This document shows, piece after piece, positions 16,725 to 27,515 of a stretch of DNA of 64,000 nt. The stretch spans positions 273,040-337,039 of the forward strand of contig NZ_BMND01000004.1 in NCBI RefSeq assembly GCF_014646275.1, read 5' to 3'. The stretch comes from Streptomyces kronopolitis (GTDB taxonomy: Bacteria > Actinomycetota > Actinomycetes > Streptomycetales > Streptomycetaceae). The notes under the pieces are model-generated. The model did not search any database. It worked only from the letters and a program-made list of their open reading frames with translations, and was not told the origin of the DNA. Both the position numbers and the translations under genes were made by a program. The stretch's first letter is position 1, and each line of letters starts with the position of its first letter.

Positions 16725-17230
16725 CTCCCGCCCTACGGAACGGCCCGCACGCGCAGCCGGCCTCACATGGCCGACTTCGGACGCCGCGCGGGCCGTTCCC
16801 GCTGTACACCAGGGCGGTGATCGTGGGTGTGGTGTCGTCAGGTTGCTCAGGTACGCCTGGCGTCAAAGGGCGGTGGCGACGGGACGGCGGGCGGGTGATG
16901 GTCGCGGGGCGGCGCGCACCGGGCCCGGGCATTGGGGGACGAGCACCCGGCGGGAGTCTCTAACTGCGGCGCCATGCGGCCGATACGTCGCGGCTCACAC
17001 GGTCGACCGACTGTGGTCTGTTGAACCGGCTGGCCCCGCTGGCTGATGCGACGGCCGCCGCCGGCTCAACCACCGCCGGTCCTCGGGACGGCCCGCCGAC
17101 TCCTTAAGGGCGCGGCCAGGCGTCGGGATGGCCCACGCCGTCATCGGCACCGCCCGCCCGGCAACGGCCTGGCCCTCAACTCGCCCCCCATCGACCGGTC
17201 GACACCGGCCCACGGACATCGCCCCAGGGG

Positions 17231-17630
17231 CGCCGGGCTACGGACAGCGCTCCACGGACGCCAGCTCAACCCCACCCGCTCACGGGACCGAGCCAACGGC
17301 GCTGCCTCACGGACACCACCTCACGGACACCACCTCACGGGTACCGGGCTACGGACAGCGCCCCACGGACGCCAGCTCAACCTCACCGGCTCACTGGCCG
17401 GGCTAACGGCGCCTCCCCACCGACACCGCCTCACGGGTACCAGACCAAGGGCACCGCTCCACGGCCGCCAGCTCAATCCCACCGCCTGACCGGGCCGAGC
17501 CAACGGCACCGGCGCACCGACACTGGTCACGGGCACCGGGCCCTGGGCACCGCTCCACAGTCGCCAGCTCAACCCCACTGGCTCACCGGCCGGGCCAGCG
17601 GCGCCGCCTCACGGCGACCGCCATCCGGTG
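17231..17630. repeat. Tandem array with 96-bp period
   Basis: Four imperfect copies begin at about 17231, 17342, 17438 and 17534. Each carries a CACCGGGCTACGGACAGCGC-like head, the invariant word CGCCAGCTCAA and a CCTCACGG tail. Copies 2 and 3 are 96 bp long; copy 1 is 111 bp because a 15-bp word (CACGGACACCACCT) is doubled. All lengths are multiples of three, yet every frame meets stops. Confidence 0.7.
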
Positions 17631-18272
17631 CCAACTCACCGGCCCAGGTTCACGGCCACCGGCCCGAACCCGCCCACGGACCACCTCCTGGGCAGCACCC
17701 CTCGGACCACCTCCCGTGGCACCGCCCCTAGGACCCACCTCCCGAGCACCGCCCCGCGGGCCACTTCCGGGCCGCTGACCCACGGACCCCCTCCCGGTCC
17801 GCACCTCCCAGCCACCGCCCCGCGGGCCACTTCCGGGCCTGGGCCACGAACCCCTCCCGGGCCGCACCCTCACGCACCGCCTCACCACCGCCACCAACTC
17901 ACCACCGCCGCCAACTCACCGCCACGCCCCACCCGCCAACTTCACCCCGCCATACCCCGAACCGGCCGATCGGGGGCGTCTCAAATCGCCCAAGGGTGGT
18001 GCAATCGATTTCGATGTCGAATCAATCCCGCCCGCTCGCGTCCACACGGGGACCAGGCGGGGTGACTCCCTGAATTTCCGCTTACGGCCTGGATCGACCG
18101 AGTTAGAGTGCGGCTCGCAGGCGTCTTCCGGATGGTGGCATTCCGGGATATTCCGAGTGAAGCGAGACCGGTCCGGCCGGCACGCGGGGGCCCGGGAGAC
18201 GCGCGCGGTGGCGGGAGTGTGTCCCGCGACCGGGCCCCCGTGCCCCACCGCGAGCGGATCTGGGGGTAGGCG

Positions 18273-19049
18273 TTGTCACTCGTGAATGGCGAATCCGTCT
18301 CTCATCCCACCCTGATCGGATCGGTACAGCGGGCGCTGAGGCTGCTGGAGGCAGTGGGCGCCCACCCCGGCGGCGCGCCCGCCAAGCAGCTCGCCAGGGA
18401 GACCGGTCTGCCGCTGCCGACGACCTACCACCTGCTGCGGACCCTGACGCACGAGGGCTATCTGCACCGCGAGCACGGCGTGTTCGTCCTCGGTGCGGCC
18501 GCCGAGGCCATCGGCCGGGCCGGGGCGGGGCGCCGGCAGCGGGCGCGGATCTCCGACGCCCTGGCGGTGGCCGGCCAGGAATTGAGCGCCGCCGTCTACT
18601 TCGCTGTCTACCGTGAGGGTGAAGTTGAAGTGGTCGCGGTGACCGACGACCCGGAGCGGCCGCCCGTGGAGGAGTGGGTCGATTTCCGCACCACCGCCCA
18701 CGCCCATGCGATTGGCCAGTGCCTGCTCGCGCAGCTTGACGAGGCATCAAGGAAGGAGCATCTCGCGCGCTATCCCGTCCAGTCGATAACACCCTTTTCC
18801 GTGCGAACTGAGGACGATTTGCTGCATCGTTTGGATACAGTGCGTCGCGGTCAAGTGGCTTATGAGCGCCAGGAATATGCCCTTGGCACGGTGTGCGCAG
18901 CCATCCCCATTCAGGTCGGGGCGGCTTCCGCGGCGCTGGCGATTTCTCTGCCTGCGGACGAACTGCATCGATTGCGGTCCGTTACGGACCGACTACGAAA
19001 AATGGCGGAGGCGACACTAACGACACTCGCCTTCTCTATCAGTATCTGA
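18273..19049 (+). CDS. ssgR: IclR-family activator of ssgA
   Basis: The 258-residue IclR-type regulator carries a winged HTH at residues about 8-70 (LIGSVQRALRLLEAVGAH, KQLARETGLPLPTTYHLLRT) and the IclR effector domain behind it. Its place directly before ssgA, and its divergence from typical catabolic IclR proteins, identify it as SsgR, the activator of ssgA. TTG 18273 lies behind GGGGGTAGG; GTG 18282 is an alternative. The 3' half (from about 18740) is clearly less GC-rich, with rare codons such as CGA, CTA and TTG. That could reflect slow translation or foreign origin. It is monocistronic, with 104 bp to ssgA. Confidence 0.88.
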   Translation: MSLVNGESVSHPTLIGSVQRALRLLEAVGAHPGGAPAKQLARETGLPLPTTYHLLRTLTHEGYLHREHGVFVLGAAAEAIGRAGAGRRQRARISDALAVAGQELSAAVYFAVYREGEVEVVAVTDDPERPPVEEWVDFRTTAHAHAIGQCLLAQLDEASRKEHLARYPVQSITPFSVRTEDDLLHRLDTVRRGQVAYERQEYALGTVCAAIPIQVGAASAALAISLPADELHRLRSVTDRLRKMAEATLTTLAFSISI

Positions 19050-19153
19050 AAACTCACTCCTTGTGATCTGCTGGGACCTGGCAGACGATGGCGCCAATAG
19101 GGCTACGGGGGATGTTTCCCGGCCATCTCCGATCAAGTGCGGGGCAGTGGTTG

Positions 19154-19576
19154 ATGACCGACACAGTTCAGGCAGAAGTGATCATGAGCTTCGTCGTCTC
19201 GGATGAGCTCGCGTTCCGGATTCCGGTGGAGCTGGACTTCGCCTGCGCCGATCCGTACGCCGTCCGCCTCACCTTCGACCTGCCCGGCGATGCACCTGTG
19301 ACCTGGGCGTTCGGTCGGGAGTTGCTGCTGGACGGGCTCAGCCGGCCGTCCGGTGAGGGTGATGTGCGCATCGAGCCGGCCTCCCCCGAGCACCTCAGCG
19401 ATGTCTTCATCAGCCTTCAAGTCGGCTCGGAGCGCGCGCTGTTCCGGGTGAGCGCGGCGCCGCTGGTGGCCTTCCTGGACCGCACGGACCGGCTCGTGCC
19501 GCTCGGTAAGGAAGAGGTCTGCGACACCCTGGAGGCCGTGCTGGACCGGATCCTCACCGAGGCCCCGGCGGGCTGA
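19154..19576 (+). CDS. ssgA: Sporulation and cell-division protein SsgA
   Basis: The 140-residue SsgA-like protein matches the founding member closely: VQAEVIMSFVVSDELAFRIP, DPYAVRLTFDLPGDAPVTWA, FGRELLLDGLSRPSGEGDVR, then FRVSAAPLVAFLDRTDRLVP near the C-terminus. SsgA is found only in morphologically complex actinomycetes. It marks sites of septation and branching and, with SsgB, helps position FtsZ for sporulation septa. The start is ATG 19154; no strong ribosome site is visible. SsgR next door is the expected activator. Confidence 0.93.
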   Translation: MTDTVQAEVIMSFVVSDELAFRIPVELDFACADPYAVRLTFDLPGDAPVTWAFGRELLLDGLSRPSGEGDVRIEPASPEHLSDVFISLQVGSERALFRVSAAPLVAFLDRTDRLVPLGKEEVCDTLEAVLDRILTEAPAG

Positions 19577-19995
19577 CCCCGTCCCGCGCGCATCGGAAGT
19601 CCCGTCCCACACCGGAAGTCGTCTCCCGCACCGACCGTCCATGCCGACGCCACAGCGGGTACGCAGGCCATCCCGCGTACCCGCCTGCCCGCCGCAATGC
19701 GGCTGCGCCCCACTCCGTCGCGCCCGACTCCTCGGTGCCCCGCACAACGCCCGCCGCGCGTCCCCCCCCGTCGGCTGCCCCCGGGCCCCACCCGTCACCC
19801 ATCCCTCGCAGCGCCCCTCGCGCCCACCCGCCGTGCCCCAACACGCCCCTCGCACTCCGCCCCGCCGCGCCGCAACGCGCCCCTCGCGCCCGCCCCACCC
19901 GTCGCAGCGCCTCTTGCACCCCGCCCCGCCGCGTAGCAACGCGCCCCTCGCGCCCCGTCGCAACGCCCCTCTCCCCACCGCGCGTCCCCCACCCC
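19577..19995. repeat. C-rich low-complexity intergenic DNA
   Basis: Strand-asymmetric, C-rich DNA fills the 419 bp between ssgA and the YibE/F gene. Words such as GCAACGCGCCCCTCGCGCC recur three or four times with slippage (19860-19975). Apparent open frames are low-complexity Pro/Arg and have no motif. No gene is called. Confidence 0.6.
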
Positions 19996-21447
19996 TCACC
20001 GCTTACGGCGCCGACCATGCCCCCCATGACGCCGCTGCCGCCCGACCGTCGCGGACACCGGCCCCCCGGCAGCGCCCGCCCCCGCGACCCCCGTACCGAC
20101 CCCCGTACCGGCCCCTGTAGCGACCCCCGTACCGACGCCCGTACCGACGCCCCCTCCCGCCCCGTCGCCCCCCGGAGGAACATCCCGTTCCCTGCGGTCC
20201 GCGGAGACCACCAGGGCCGCCAGCAGCGTCGTCAGTGGTACCGCCGCGACCAGACCGATGCTGCCCACCAGCGTGCGGACGACCTCCTCCGCGACCACTT
20301 CGCTCGTGGCGACCGTGCCCACGCTGCTCTGTGCGATCGAGAACAGCAAAAGCAACGGCAGCGCCGCGCCCGCGTAGGCCAGCACCAGCGTGTTGACGAC
20401 GGACGCGATGTGGTCCCGCCCGATCCGCATCGCCGCGCCGTACAGCTTGCGCCAGCCGGCCGACGGATCCGCCTCCTTGAGCTCCCAGACCGCGGCGGTC
20501 TGCGTCACCGTCACATCGTCGAGCACCCCGAGCGACCCGATGATGATCCCCGCGAGCAGCAGACCGCGGATCTCGATGTCCGGGTACAGGCCGTGCACCA
20601 GCCCGGTGGTGTCATCCGTATTACCGGTCAGCAGCGCCCAGTTGATGAACACCGACCCGAGCAGCCCGATCAGCAGCAGGGACGCCAGGGTGCCGAGGAC
20701 GGCCACCGATGTGCGCGCCGTCAGCCCGTGGCACAGATACAGCGCGATCAGCATGATCGCGCTGCCCCCGACCACCGCCACCACCAGCGGATCGGAGCCC
20801 TGGAGGATCGCCGGGAGGATGAACAACGTCAGGACCACGAAGCTCGCCGCGAGGGCCACCAGCGCGAGGACGCCGCGCAGCCGGCCGACGAGCACCACCG
20901 CGAGGGCGAAGACCGCCGCCAGCACCCACATCGGGAGCGAGCGGTCGACATCGCTGACCGAGTACTGCAACTCCTTCGGCGCCTTGGGGGAGTACGCCAC
21001 CACCACGTCCTGGCCGGCGGTGTAGTGGCGCAGGGCGTCCGGCGCCACCACCGTCTTGAAGGTGCGCCCGGCGTTCTCCCCCGTGGTGACCTTGATCGTC
21101 GCCTGCTCGCAGGGCTTGCCCTTGTCCGACGCTCCCCCGGCCGGCGGCTGCCCGCCCGGTGACGGCGGCTGGGGCTGCTGCTCGGCGTGCACGTCCGCGC
21201 AGTTGACCTCCGCCACCTTGGTCACTCTGGCCCGCTCGGTGGGCTGGTCGAAGCCGACGCCGGACGGTTTGTGGGGCGGTGCGCCGCCGGGCCAGAGCAC
21301 GAGCAGGCCGACGGCCACCGCGGCCGCGAAGGGGATCAGCACCGCCGCGATGACCTTGCGCAGATGCCGCGAGACGGGTGCGGCGGGGCCGTGGCCATGG
21401 CTGTGGGAGTGCGGGGCGGAGTGGTGGTGGGACTCGACAGGAGGCAC
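19996..21447 (-). CDS. YibE/F-family membrane protein
   Basis: The 483-residue protein has a His-rich cytoplasmic leader (HHHSAPHSHSHGHG), one membrane span, an extracytoplasmic domain of about 130 residues, then about seven spans with the YibE/F signatures GIIIGSLGVLDDVTVTQ, DHIASVVNTLVLAYAGAALP and EVVAEEVVRTLVGSIGL. The family is thought to be a permease-like transporter of unknown substrate. The C-terminal 70 residues are a Gly/Val/Thr repeat (GVGTGVGTGV...) ending in a basic patch. The start is GTG 21447 with a poor ribosome site. It is divergent from the thiC riboswitch. Confidence 0.87.
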   Translation of the reverse strand: MPPVESHHHSAPHSHSHGHGPAAPVSRHLRKVIAAVLIPFAAAVAVGLLVLWPGGAPPHKPSGVGFDQPTERARVTKVAEVNCADVHAEQQPQPPSPGGQPPAGGASDKGKPCEQATIKVTTGENAGRTFKTVVAPDALRHYTAGQDVVVAYSPKAPKELQYSVSDVDRSLPMWVLAAVFALAVVLVGRLRGVLALVALAASFVVLTLFILPAILQGSDPLVVAVVGGSAIMLIALYLCHGLTARTSVAVLGTLASLLLIGLLGSVFINWALLTGNTDDTTGLVHGLYPDIEIRGLLLAGIIIGSLGVLDDVTVTQTAAVWELKEADPSAGWRKLYGAAMRIGRDHIASVVNTLVLAYAGAALPLLLLFSIAQSSVGTVATSEVVAEEVVRTLVGSIGLVAAVPLTTLLAALVVSADRRERDVPPGGDGAGGGVGTGVGTGVATGAGTGVGTGVAGAGAAGGPVSATVGRQRRHGGHGRRRKR

Positions 21448-21526
21448 GGCCCGATCATTGCAAGACTCCGGGCCCCCTGTTCACCACGGCGGAGGGGCCG
21501 CTACCGTGGAGCCACCTTTGCAATCG

Positions 21527-23454
<1,928 letters not shown>

Positions 23455-23469
23455 CCGGGCCCGTCCTTC

Positions 23470-23523
23470 GCGCTGTCCTGGTGGGAGCCGTCTTGCTCCG
23501 GCCAGGACAGCGCTTCGGTCCCG
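23470..23523 (+). terminator. Terminator hairpin of thiC
   Basis: GCGCTGTCCTGG (23470-23481) pairs with 23512-23523, and an inner GGAGC/GCTCC stem extends it. The hairpin starts 15 bp after the thiC stop and may also end the leftward membrane-protein gene. Confidence 0.8.
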
Positions 23524-23537
23524 TGCGCGGCCGTGCC

Positions 23538-24413
23538 CTACTCCGGCGGGTGGTCCGGCCCGCCGTGGTCCGGGCTGGTGAAGTCCGGGCTGGAGTAGCG
23601 CGGACGGGAGCCGGCGGACGGGCTGTCGGGGCTGGAGAACTCCGGGCGGGTGTAGCCGAGGGTCGGGATGCGGCTCTCCGGCGAGGCGGTGCGGCGCGGG
23701 ACGGAGCGGGCGGGTGCGTCGTCCGGCCGGGCCGCGCGGTCGGCGAGGGCCTCGCGGAGAAACGGCAGCAGGCCGCGCTCCAGGAGGGCGCCGCGCCAGG
23801 CCTCGTGGGCCAGGTGCAGCTCCTCGCCCAGGTCCTCGGCTCTGGCCGCCTGGGCGGACGGCCCGTTGCGCAGCGCCGTCAGGAGCAGACCGCCCATCGC
23901 GACGAGGGTGCCCGCCGCGGTCAGCGCCGCGAAGATCCAGCCGACGTTGATCAGCGGCCGGGCCAGGGACTTGTCGGGGCCGATGGCGCTCAGCACATAG
24001 CCGATGAGGAGGAAGAGGACGGCGGCGATGCCGGCGAGGACGGGGGCGAGCACGGCGATCATGGCGGTCAGCCCGGCGCCGGTGGCCTCTGCTTCGTCCA
24101 GGGTGGCCGGATCCGCACCCTCGTCGGCGTCCCCGGCCGGCTCCTCGCGGACCGGACCGGACGGGGACGGTGCGCGCGCCGGCGCGCGCACCTCGGCGCG
24201 CAGCCGCACATAGCGCTGATATTCGGCCGTGGCACAGGCGGCGATGGCGCTGGTGGCGCTGAGCGCCATCGCGCGCAACTGCTCGGCGCTGAGCTGCGCT
24301 CCCGCGCCACGGGTGAGGTCGTCCGGGCGGTAGTCGGCGGTTCGCAGCGCCTCATCGAGGATGCGCGCGAATTCCGCGCGGTCCTCGTTCAGCAGGTGCG
24401 GAGCGCTGTTCAT
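23538..24413 (-). CDS. Hypothetical two-span membrane protein
   Basis: This is a 291-residue protein of unknown function. An acidic N-terminal helical segment of about 60 residues (LLNEDRAEFARILDEALRTA) is followed by a short Pro-rich linker, then two membrane spans near residues 128-155 and 165-190. After them comes a helical segment with AQAARAEDLGEELHLAHEAW, then a 60-residue polar tail in which Y/F-SSPD words recur (EFSSPD, RYSSPDF). The codon use is typical for the window. The tail may be a phosphorylation or interaction region; that is speculation. Confidence 0.75.
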   Translation of the reverse strand: MNSAPHLLNEDRAEFARILDEALRTADYRPDDLTRGAGAQLSAEQLRAMALSATSAIAACATAEYQRYVRLRAEVRAPARAPSPSGPVREEPAGDADEGADPATLDEAEATGAGLTAMIAVLAPVLAGIAAVLFLLIGYVLSAIGPDKSLARPLINVGWIFAALTAAGTLVAMGGLLLTALRNGPSAQAARAEDLGEELHLAHEAWRGALLERGLLPFLREALADRAARPDDAPARSVPRRTASPESRIPTLGYTRPEFSSPDSPSAGSRPRYSSPDFTSPDHGGPDHPPE

Positions 24414-24642
24414 ATGGATCCCCCGATGCTCCGTAGGGCCGTACGGCCGGCGTGGGCCGGGTAGTGGGCAGAAACGGAGGAGAGCCTGCTACGGATAGTC
24501 CGATGGTAGAGCTACTCCGGCGCGCCGTGACAGAGAGTTTGCGGAATTTGAGTAATGCCGCGACCGGTTCGCGCCCCCGCCGAGACCCGTTTCCCTCCCG
24601 GGCCCCGGCTCCCGGCAGAGGCCCTTGCCGAACCGATAACGG

Positions 24643-25797
24643 TCAGCCGGCCAGCGGAAGTTGAACCACCAGTAGTTTCCCGGCCATCGTGATGCCGCCG
24701 TCCATCGCGATGGCCAGGCCATCGGCGTAGACATGCGGACCCTCGACCGCGACGCTCTCGCTCTCGCCGTCCTCCGCGCCGACCTCCCCCAGCAGATACG
24801 GGATCGGGCTGTGGCCGTGGACGACGCGGTCGCCGCCGTAGGCGTCGAGGAGTTCGCGCACGGCCTCGGAGCCGGACTCGTCGCGGAAGGCGAAGCGCTT
24901 GGTGAACTTCCGGAACAGGTCCCAGACTTCGTCCGCCTCGCTGCGCGTCAGCACCTCGTGCACGGTGTCGTTGACGGCCTCGATGGAGTCGCCGTAATCG
25001 AGGTAGGCGGTGGTGTCGGAGTGCACGAGCAGATGCCCGTCCTCCTCCATCACGGCGTCCAGCCGGGCCATCCACTGGAGGTGATGGTCCTCCAGGCGGT
25101 CCATGTCGGTCTTCTGGCCGCCGTTGAGGAGCCAGGCGGCCTGGAAGGACGCGGTGCCGGCACCGGACTGCACGGGGGTGTCGCCGAACCGCTTGGCGCC
25201 CAGCAGCAGCAGTTCGTGATTGCCCATCAGGGCCTTGCAGTAGCCGCCGGCGGCCGCGGCCTCGGCGGAGAGCTGCATGACGAGGTCGATGACGCCGATG
25301 CCGTCCGGGCCGCGGTCGGTGAAGTCGCCGAGGAACCAGAGCCGGGCGTTGCCGGCCGCCCAGCTGCCGTCGGCGTCGATCAGGCCCTCGGCGGCCAGTG
25401 CCTCGCGCAGCTCGTCGTAGTAGCCGTGCACATCGCCGACGACGTACAACGGGCCCATGCCGTCGGGCGCGTCGGGGTCCGGGGCCGGTTCCGGGACGGG
25501 GACGACGGCCGGCCGGTCGATCAGGGTGTCGGTGCGGCCGGGCTCGATGACCGGGAGGTCGCGCGCGGTCGGCGTGTACTCCTCGGGCAGGTCGGCCGGC
25601 GGTGCGGCGGGCGGCACCACGGGGGGTGCGACGGGCGGTGCGGCCGGGGCGCCGGCGGGCAGCGGGACCGGTGGGCCGGCGGGCGGCACGGGGGACCCGG
25701 CGGTCATGCCGGAGGGCACTCCGGGCGGCGGTACGGACGCCGGAGCTTCTCCCGCCATGGTCCACACCATGGGTCCCTGACTGGCCCCCTGAGTCAT
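24643..25797 (-). CDS. Calcineurin-like metallophosphoesterase (PPP-type)
   Basis: The 384-residue protein has a Pro/Ala-rich disordered leader (residues 1-110) and a metallophosphatase domain containing VVGDVHGYY, FLGDFTDRGPDG, LMGNHELLLL, a metal-binding LLVHSDTT and VVHGHSPIPY. This is the full set of PPP / Ap4A-hydrolase-like motifs, so two divalent metals can bind. It may act as a serine/threonine phosphatase or a dinucleotide polyphosphatase. GGAGGGG precedes the ATG by 4 nt. The following gap of 230 bp holds no clear gene. Confidence 0.87.
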   Translation of the reverse strand: MTQGASQGPMVWTMAGEAPASVPPPGVPSGMTAGSPVPPAGPPVPLPAGAPAAPPVAPPVVPPAAPPADLPEEYTPTARDLPVIEPGRTDTLIDRPAVVPVPEPAPDPDAPDGMGPLYVVGDVHGYYDELREALAAEGLIDADGSWAAGNARLWFLGDFTDRGPDGIGVIDLVMQLSAEAAAAGGYCKALMGNHELLLLGAKRFGDTPVQSGAGTASFQAAWLLNGGQKTDMDRLEDHHLQWMARLDAVMEEDGHLLVHSDTTAYLDYGDSIEAVNDTVHEVLTRSEADEVWDLFRKFTKRFAFRDESGSEAVRELLDAYGGDRVVHGHSPIPYLLGEVGAEDGESESVAVEGPHVYADGLAIAMDGGITMAGKLLVVQLPLAG

Positions 25798-26021
25798 CGA
25801 CCCCTCCACCGTCGCGCCGCCGTGCACCTCTCGGACCTTTGCCTGGTCGACGGCGGTCCGCGGTGTCGTGCGCCCATCATAGGAATGCCGGTAGCGGGTT
25901 GTGACGCACCCGGGGGTGGTCAATCCTCCGGAGCCCGGCATTCGCGGCTGATTTCGCCCGGGATCACCCGGTTTTTTCCCTGCTGAAGTGAGCGTGCGGT
26001 CCTCCGTATGTGCGAGCAAGA

Positions 26022-27122
26022 TCAATCGCCGGTGGGTCCTCGTGGTGGACTGACGGTCGTTCTGGGCGAGCGCCGCTGGGACGAGGCCCGGACGATCAGG
26101 TCGGTCGGTATGACCTGTTCGATGGGCCGGCCGGTGTCGAGCCCCTCGATGGCGTCGATGAGGATCTGGACGACGGCGGTGCCGATGCGGCGCGGCTTGA
26201 GGGACAGTGTGGTGACGGGCGGCTCGGTGGCGGCGTAGAGGGTGGACTCGCTGCAGCACACCAGCAGCAGGTCCTCCGGGACCCGCAGCCCGTAGCGGCG
26301 GGCGGCGGCGAGCAGGTCCGTGCCGTTGGGGTCGAAGAGCCCGTAGACCGCGTCCGGGCGGTCCGGGCGGGCCAGCAGCCGGTCGGCGGCGACCGCGCCC
26401 GCGCACGGGTCGTGCGCCGGGTAGGACTCGTACACCGGGTCCTGGCCGACCCGCTCGCACCAGTGCAGATAGGCGGTGGTCGACAGCCGGGTGTAGGTGT
26501 CGGTGGTGTTGCCGGTGAGCAGCCCGATACGGCGGGCGCCGGCGTCGGCGAGATGGTCGAGCAGGCCGAGGACGGCCGCCTCGTGATCGTTGTCGACCCA
26601 GCCGGTGACCGGCAGCGCGCCGCCGGGCCGGCCGTCGGAGACGACCGGGATGCCGTGCCGGACCAGCTCGGTGACGACGGGGTCGCCGTCGGCGGGGTCG
26701 ATGACGACGGTGCCGTCCAGGGCGACGTTGGACCACACGTCGTGGCGGGAGGTCGCGGGGAGGATGACCAGCGCGTAGCCGCGGGCCAGGGCCGCGGAGG
26801 TGGCGGCTCTGGCCATCTCCGCGAAGTAGGCGAATTCGGTGAAGGTGAAAGGTTCATCCCCGTACGTGGTCACGGTCAGGCCGAGGAGGCCCGACTTGCC
26901 GGTACGGAGGGTGCGGGCGGCTGCGGACGGGCGGTAGCCCAGCCGGTCGGCCACCTCGCGGACATGGCTACGGGTGGCATCCGGAAGCCGGCCCTTGCCG
27001 TTGAGCGCGTCGGAGACAGTCGTGATCGACACACCGGCTGCGGCGGCCACGTCCCGGATGCCCGCCCGCCCCAGCCGGCGACCGGTTGACCGGCTCACCT
27101 GGTGCTTCCCTGCTGCTGTCAT
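26022..27122 (-). CDS. LacI-family transcriptional regulator
   Basis: The 366-residue LacI/GalR regulator has the HTH and hinge at residues about 20-75 (IRDVAAAAGVSITTVSDALN, GYRPSAAARTLR) and the periplasmic-binding-like effector domain behind it (LGLTVTTYGDEPFTF, RIGLLTGNTTDTYTR, DAVYGLFDPNGTDLL, VTTLSLKPRRIG). The ligand is unknown but probably a sugar. ATG 27122 was chosen for the usual basic leader; in-frame starts further upstream exist. It is divergent from the HisC-like gene. The paired CAAGTCACCTTGA elements in between are candidate operators. Confidence 0.85.
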   Translation of the reverse strand: MTAAGKHQVSRSTGRRLGRAGIRDVAAAAGVSITTVSDALNGKGRLPDATRSHVREVADRLGYRPSAAARTLRTGKSGLLGLTVTTYGDEPFTFTEFAYFAEMARAATSAALARGYALVILPATSRHDVWSNVALDGTVVIDPADGDPVVTELVRHGIPVVSDGRPGGALPVTGWVDNDHEAAVLGLLDHLADAGARRIGLLTGNTTDTYTRLSTTAYLHWCERVGQDPVYESYPAHDPCAGAVAADRLLARPDRPDAVYGLFDPNGTDLLAAARRYGLRVPEDLLLVCCSESTLYAATEPPVTTLSLKPRRIGTAVVQILIDAIEGLDTGRPIEQVIPTDLIVRASSQRRSPRTTVSPPRGPTGD

Positions 27123-27515
27123 GGCGAGCCGATAGTAGGGCTCGTGAGAGCCCTTCACGGGGCTTGGGTGACGGCTTCGGAAAGACACGTTTCTGCATGG
27201 TGAAGATCCGCCAAGTCACCTTGATTCCCAGGTAGTTGGGTGGGGAAGGGATGATTCCGGGGGAGATTCGGCAGCTTTACCTGCCCGTCGGTTCAGGCCC
27301 CGAAGTGGCCTCAAGTCACCTTGACGGGGGACGCGCGCCACGGCGCGAGCCACCGGCGCGCGCGGGATCGGGCAGCGCCCTTCGGTGGGGTCGCGCGGGC
27401 CGGCCGGGCGGGGATGCCGGGGTGCGCGAGACGGTCCGGGGCTGCCGCCGAACGGGTTAATCCTCATAAGGTGTGCAGTATTGGAGACGAGCGGGACGGT
27501 TGAGGAGGACCTGCG
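27123..27515. promoter_or_regulatory. Divergent control region with two identical 13-bp elements
   Basis: CAAGTCACCTTGA occurs at 27212-27224 and again at 27312-27324, exactly 100 bp apart. Each is a near palindrome: CAAG or TCAAG, four bases, CTTG or CTTGA. They lie between the LacI gene and the HisC-like gene and may be operators for either. No gene is seen in this 393-bp stretch. Confidence 0.5.

Larger units (their letters stand above)
16684..18272. other. 1.6-kb gene-free, repeat-rich region upstream of ssgR
   Basis: No gene can be supported here. Several open frames exist on both strands but contain Pro/His/Arg-rich translations without motifs, with third-position GC well below the 90%+ of real genes in the window. 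The centre (17231 to about 17630) is a tandem repeat array. From 17640 to 17900 there is C-rich DNA with recurring ACCGCCCCGCGGGCCACTTCCGG-like words. The last 300 bp (17960-18272) return to unique, less GC-rich sequence and probably carry the ssgR promoter. Confidence 0.7.

Noticed and set aside
17046..17489. A possible repeat protein from the 96-bp array
   Set aside because: The frame meets a stop in the third copy, third-position GC is too low, and no start with a ribosome site is present. It is kept as a DNA repeat only.
17231..17630. CRISPR array
   Set aside because: There are no unique spacers between short identical repeats, the units are long and imperfect, and no cas gene is in the window.
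24503..24664. A 53-codon ORF before the metallophosphatase end
   Set aside because: The ribosome site is too far away and the frame overlaps the stop region of the neighbouring gene. There is no motif.
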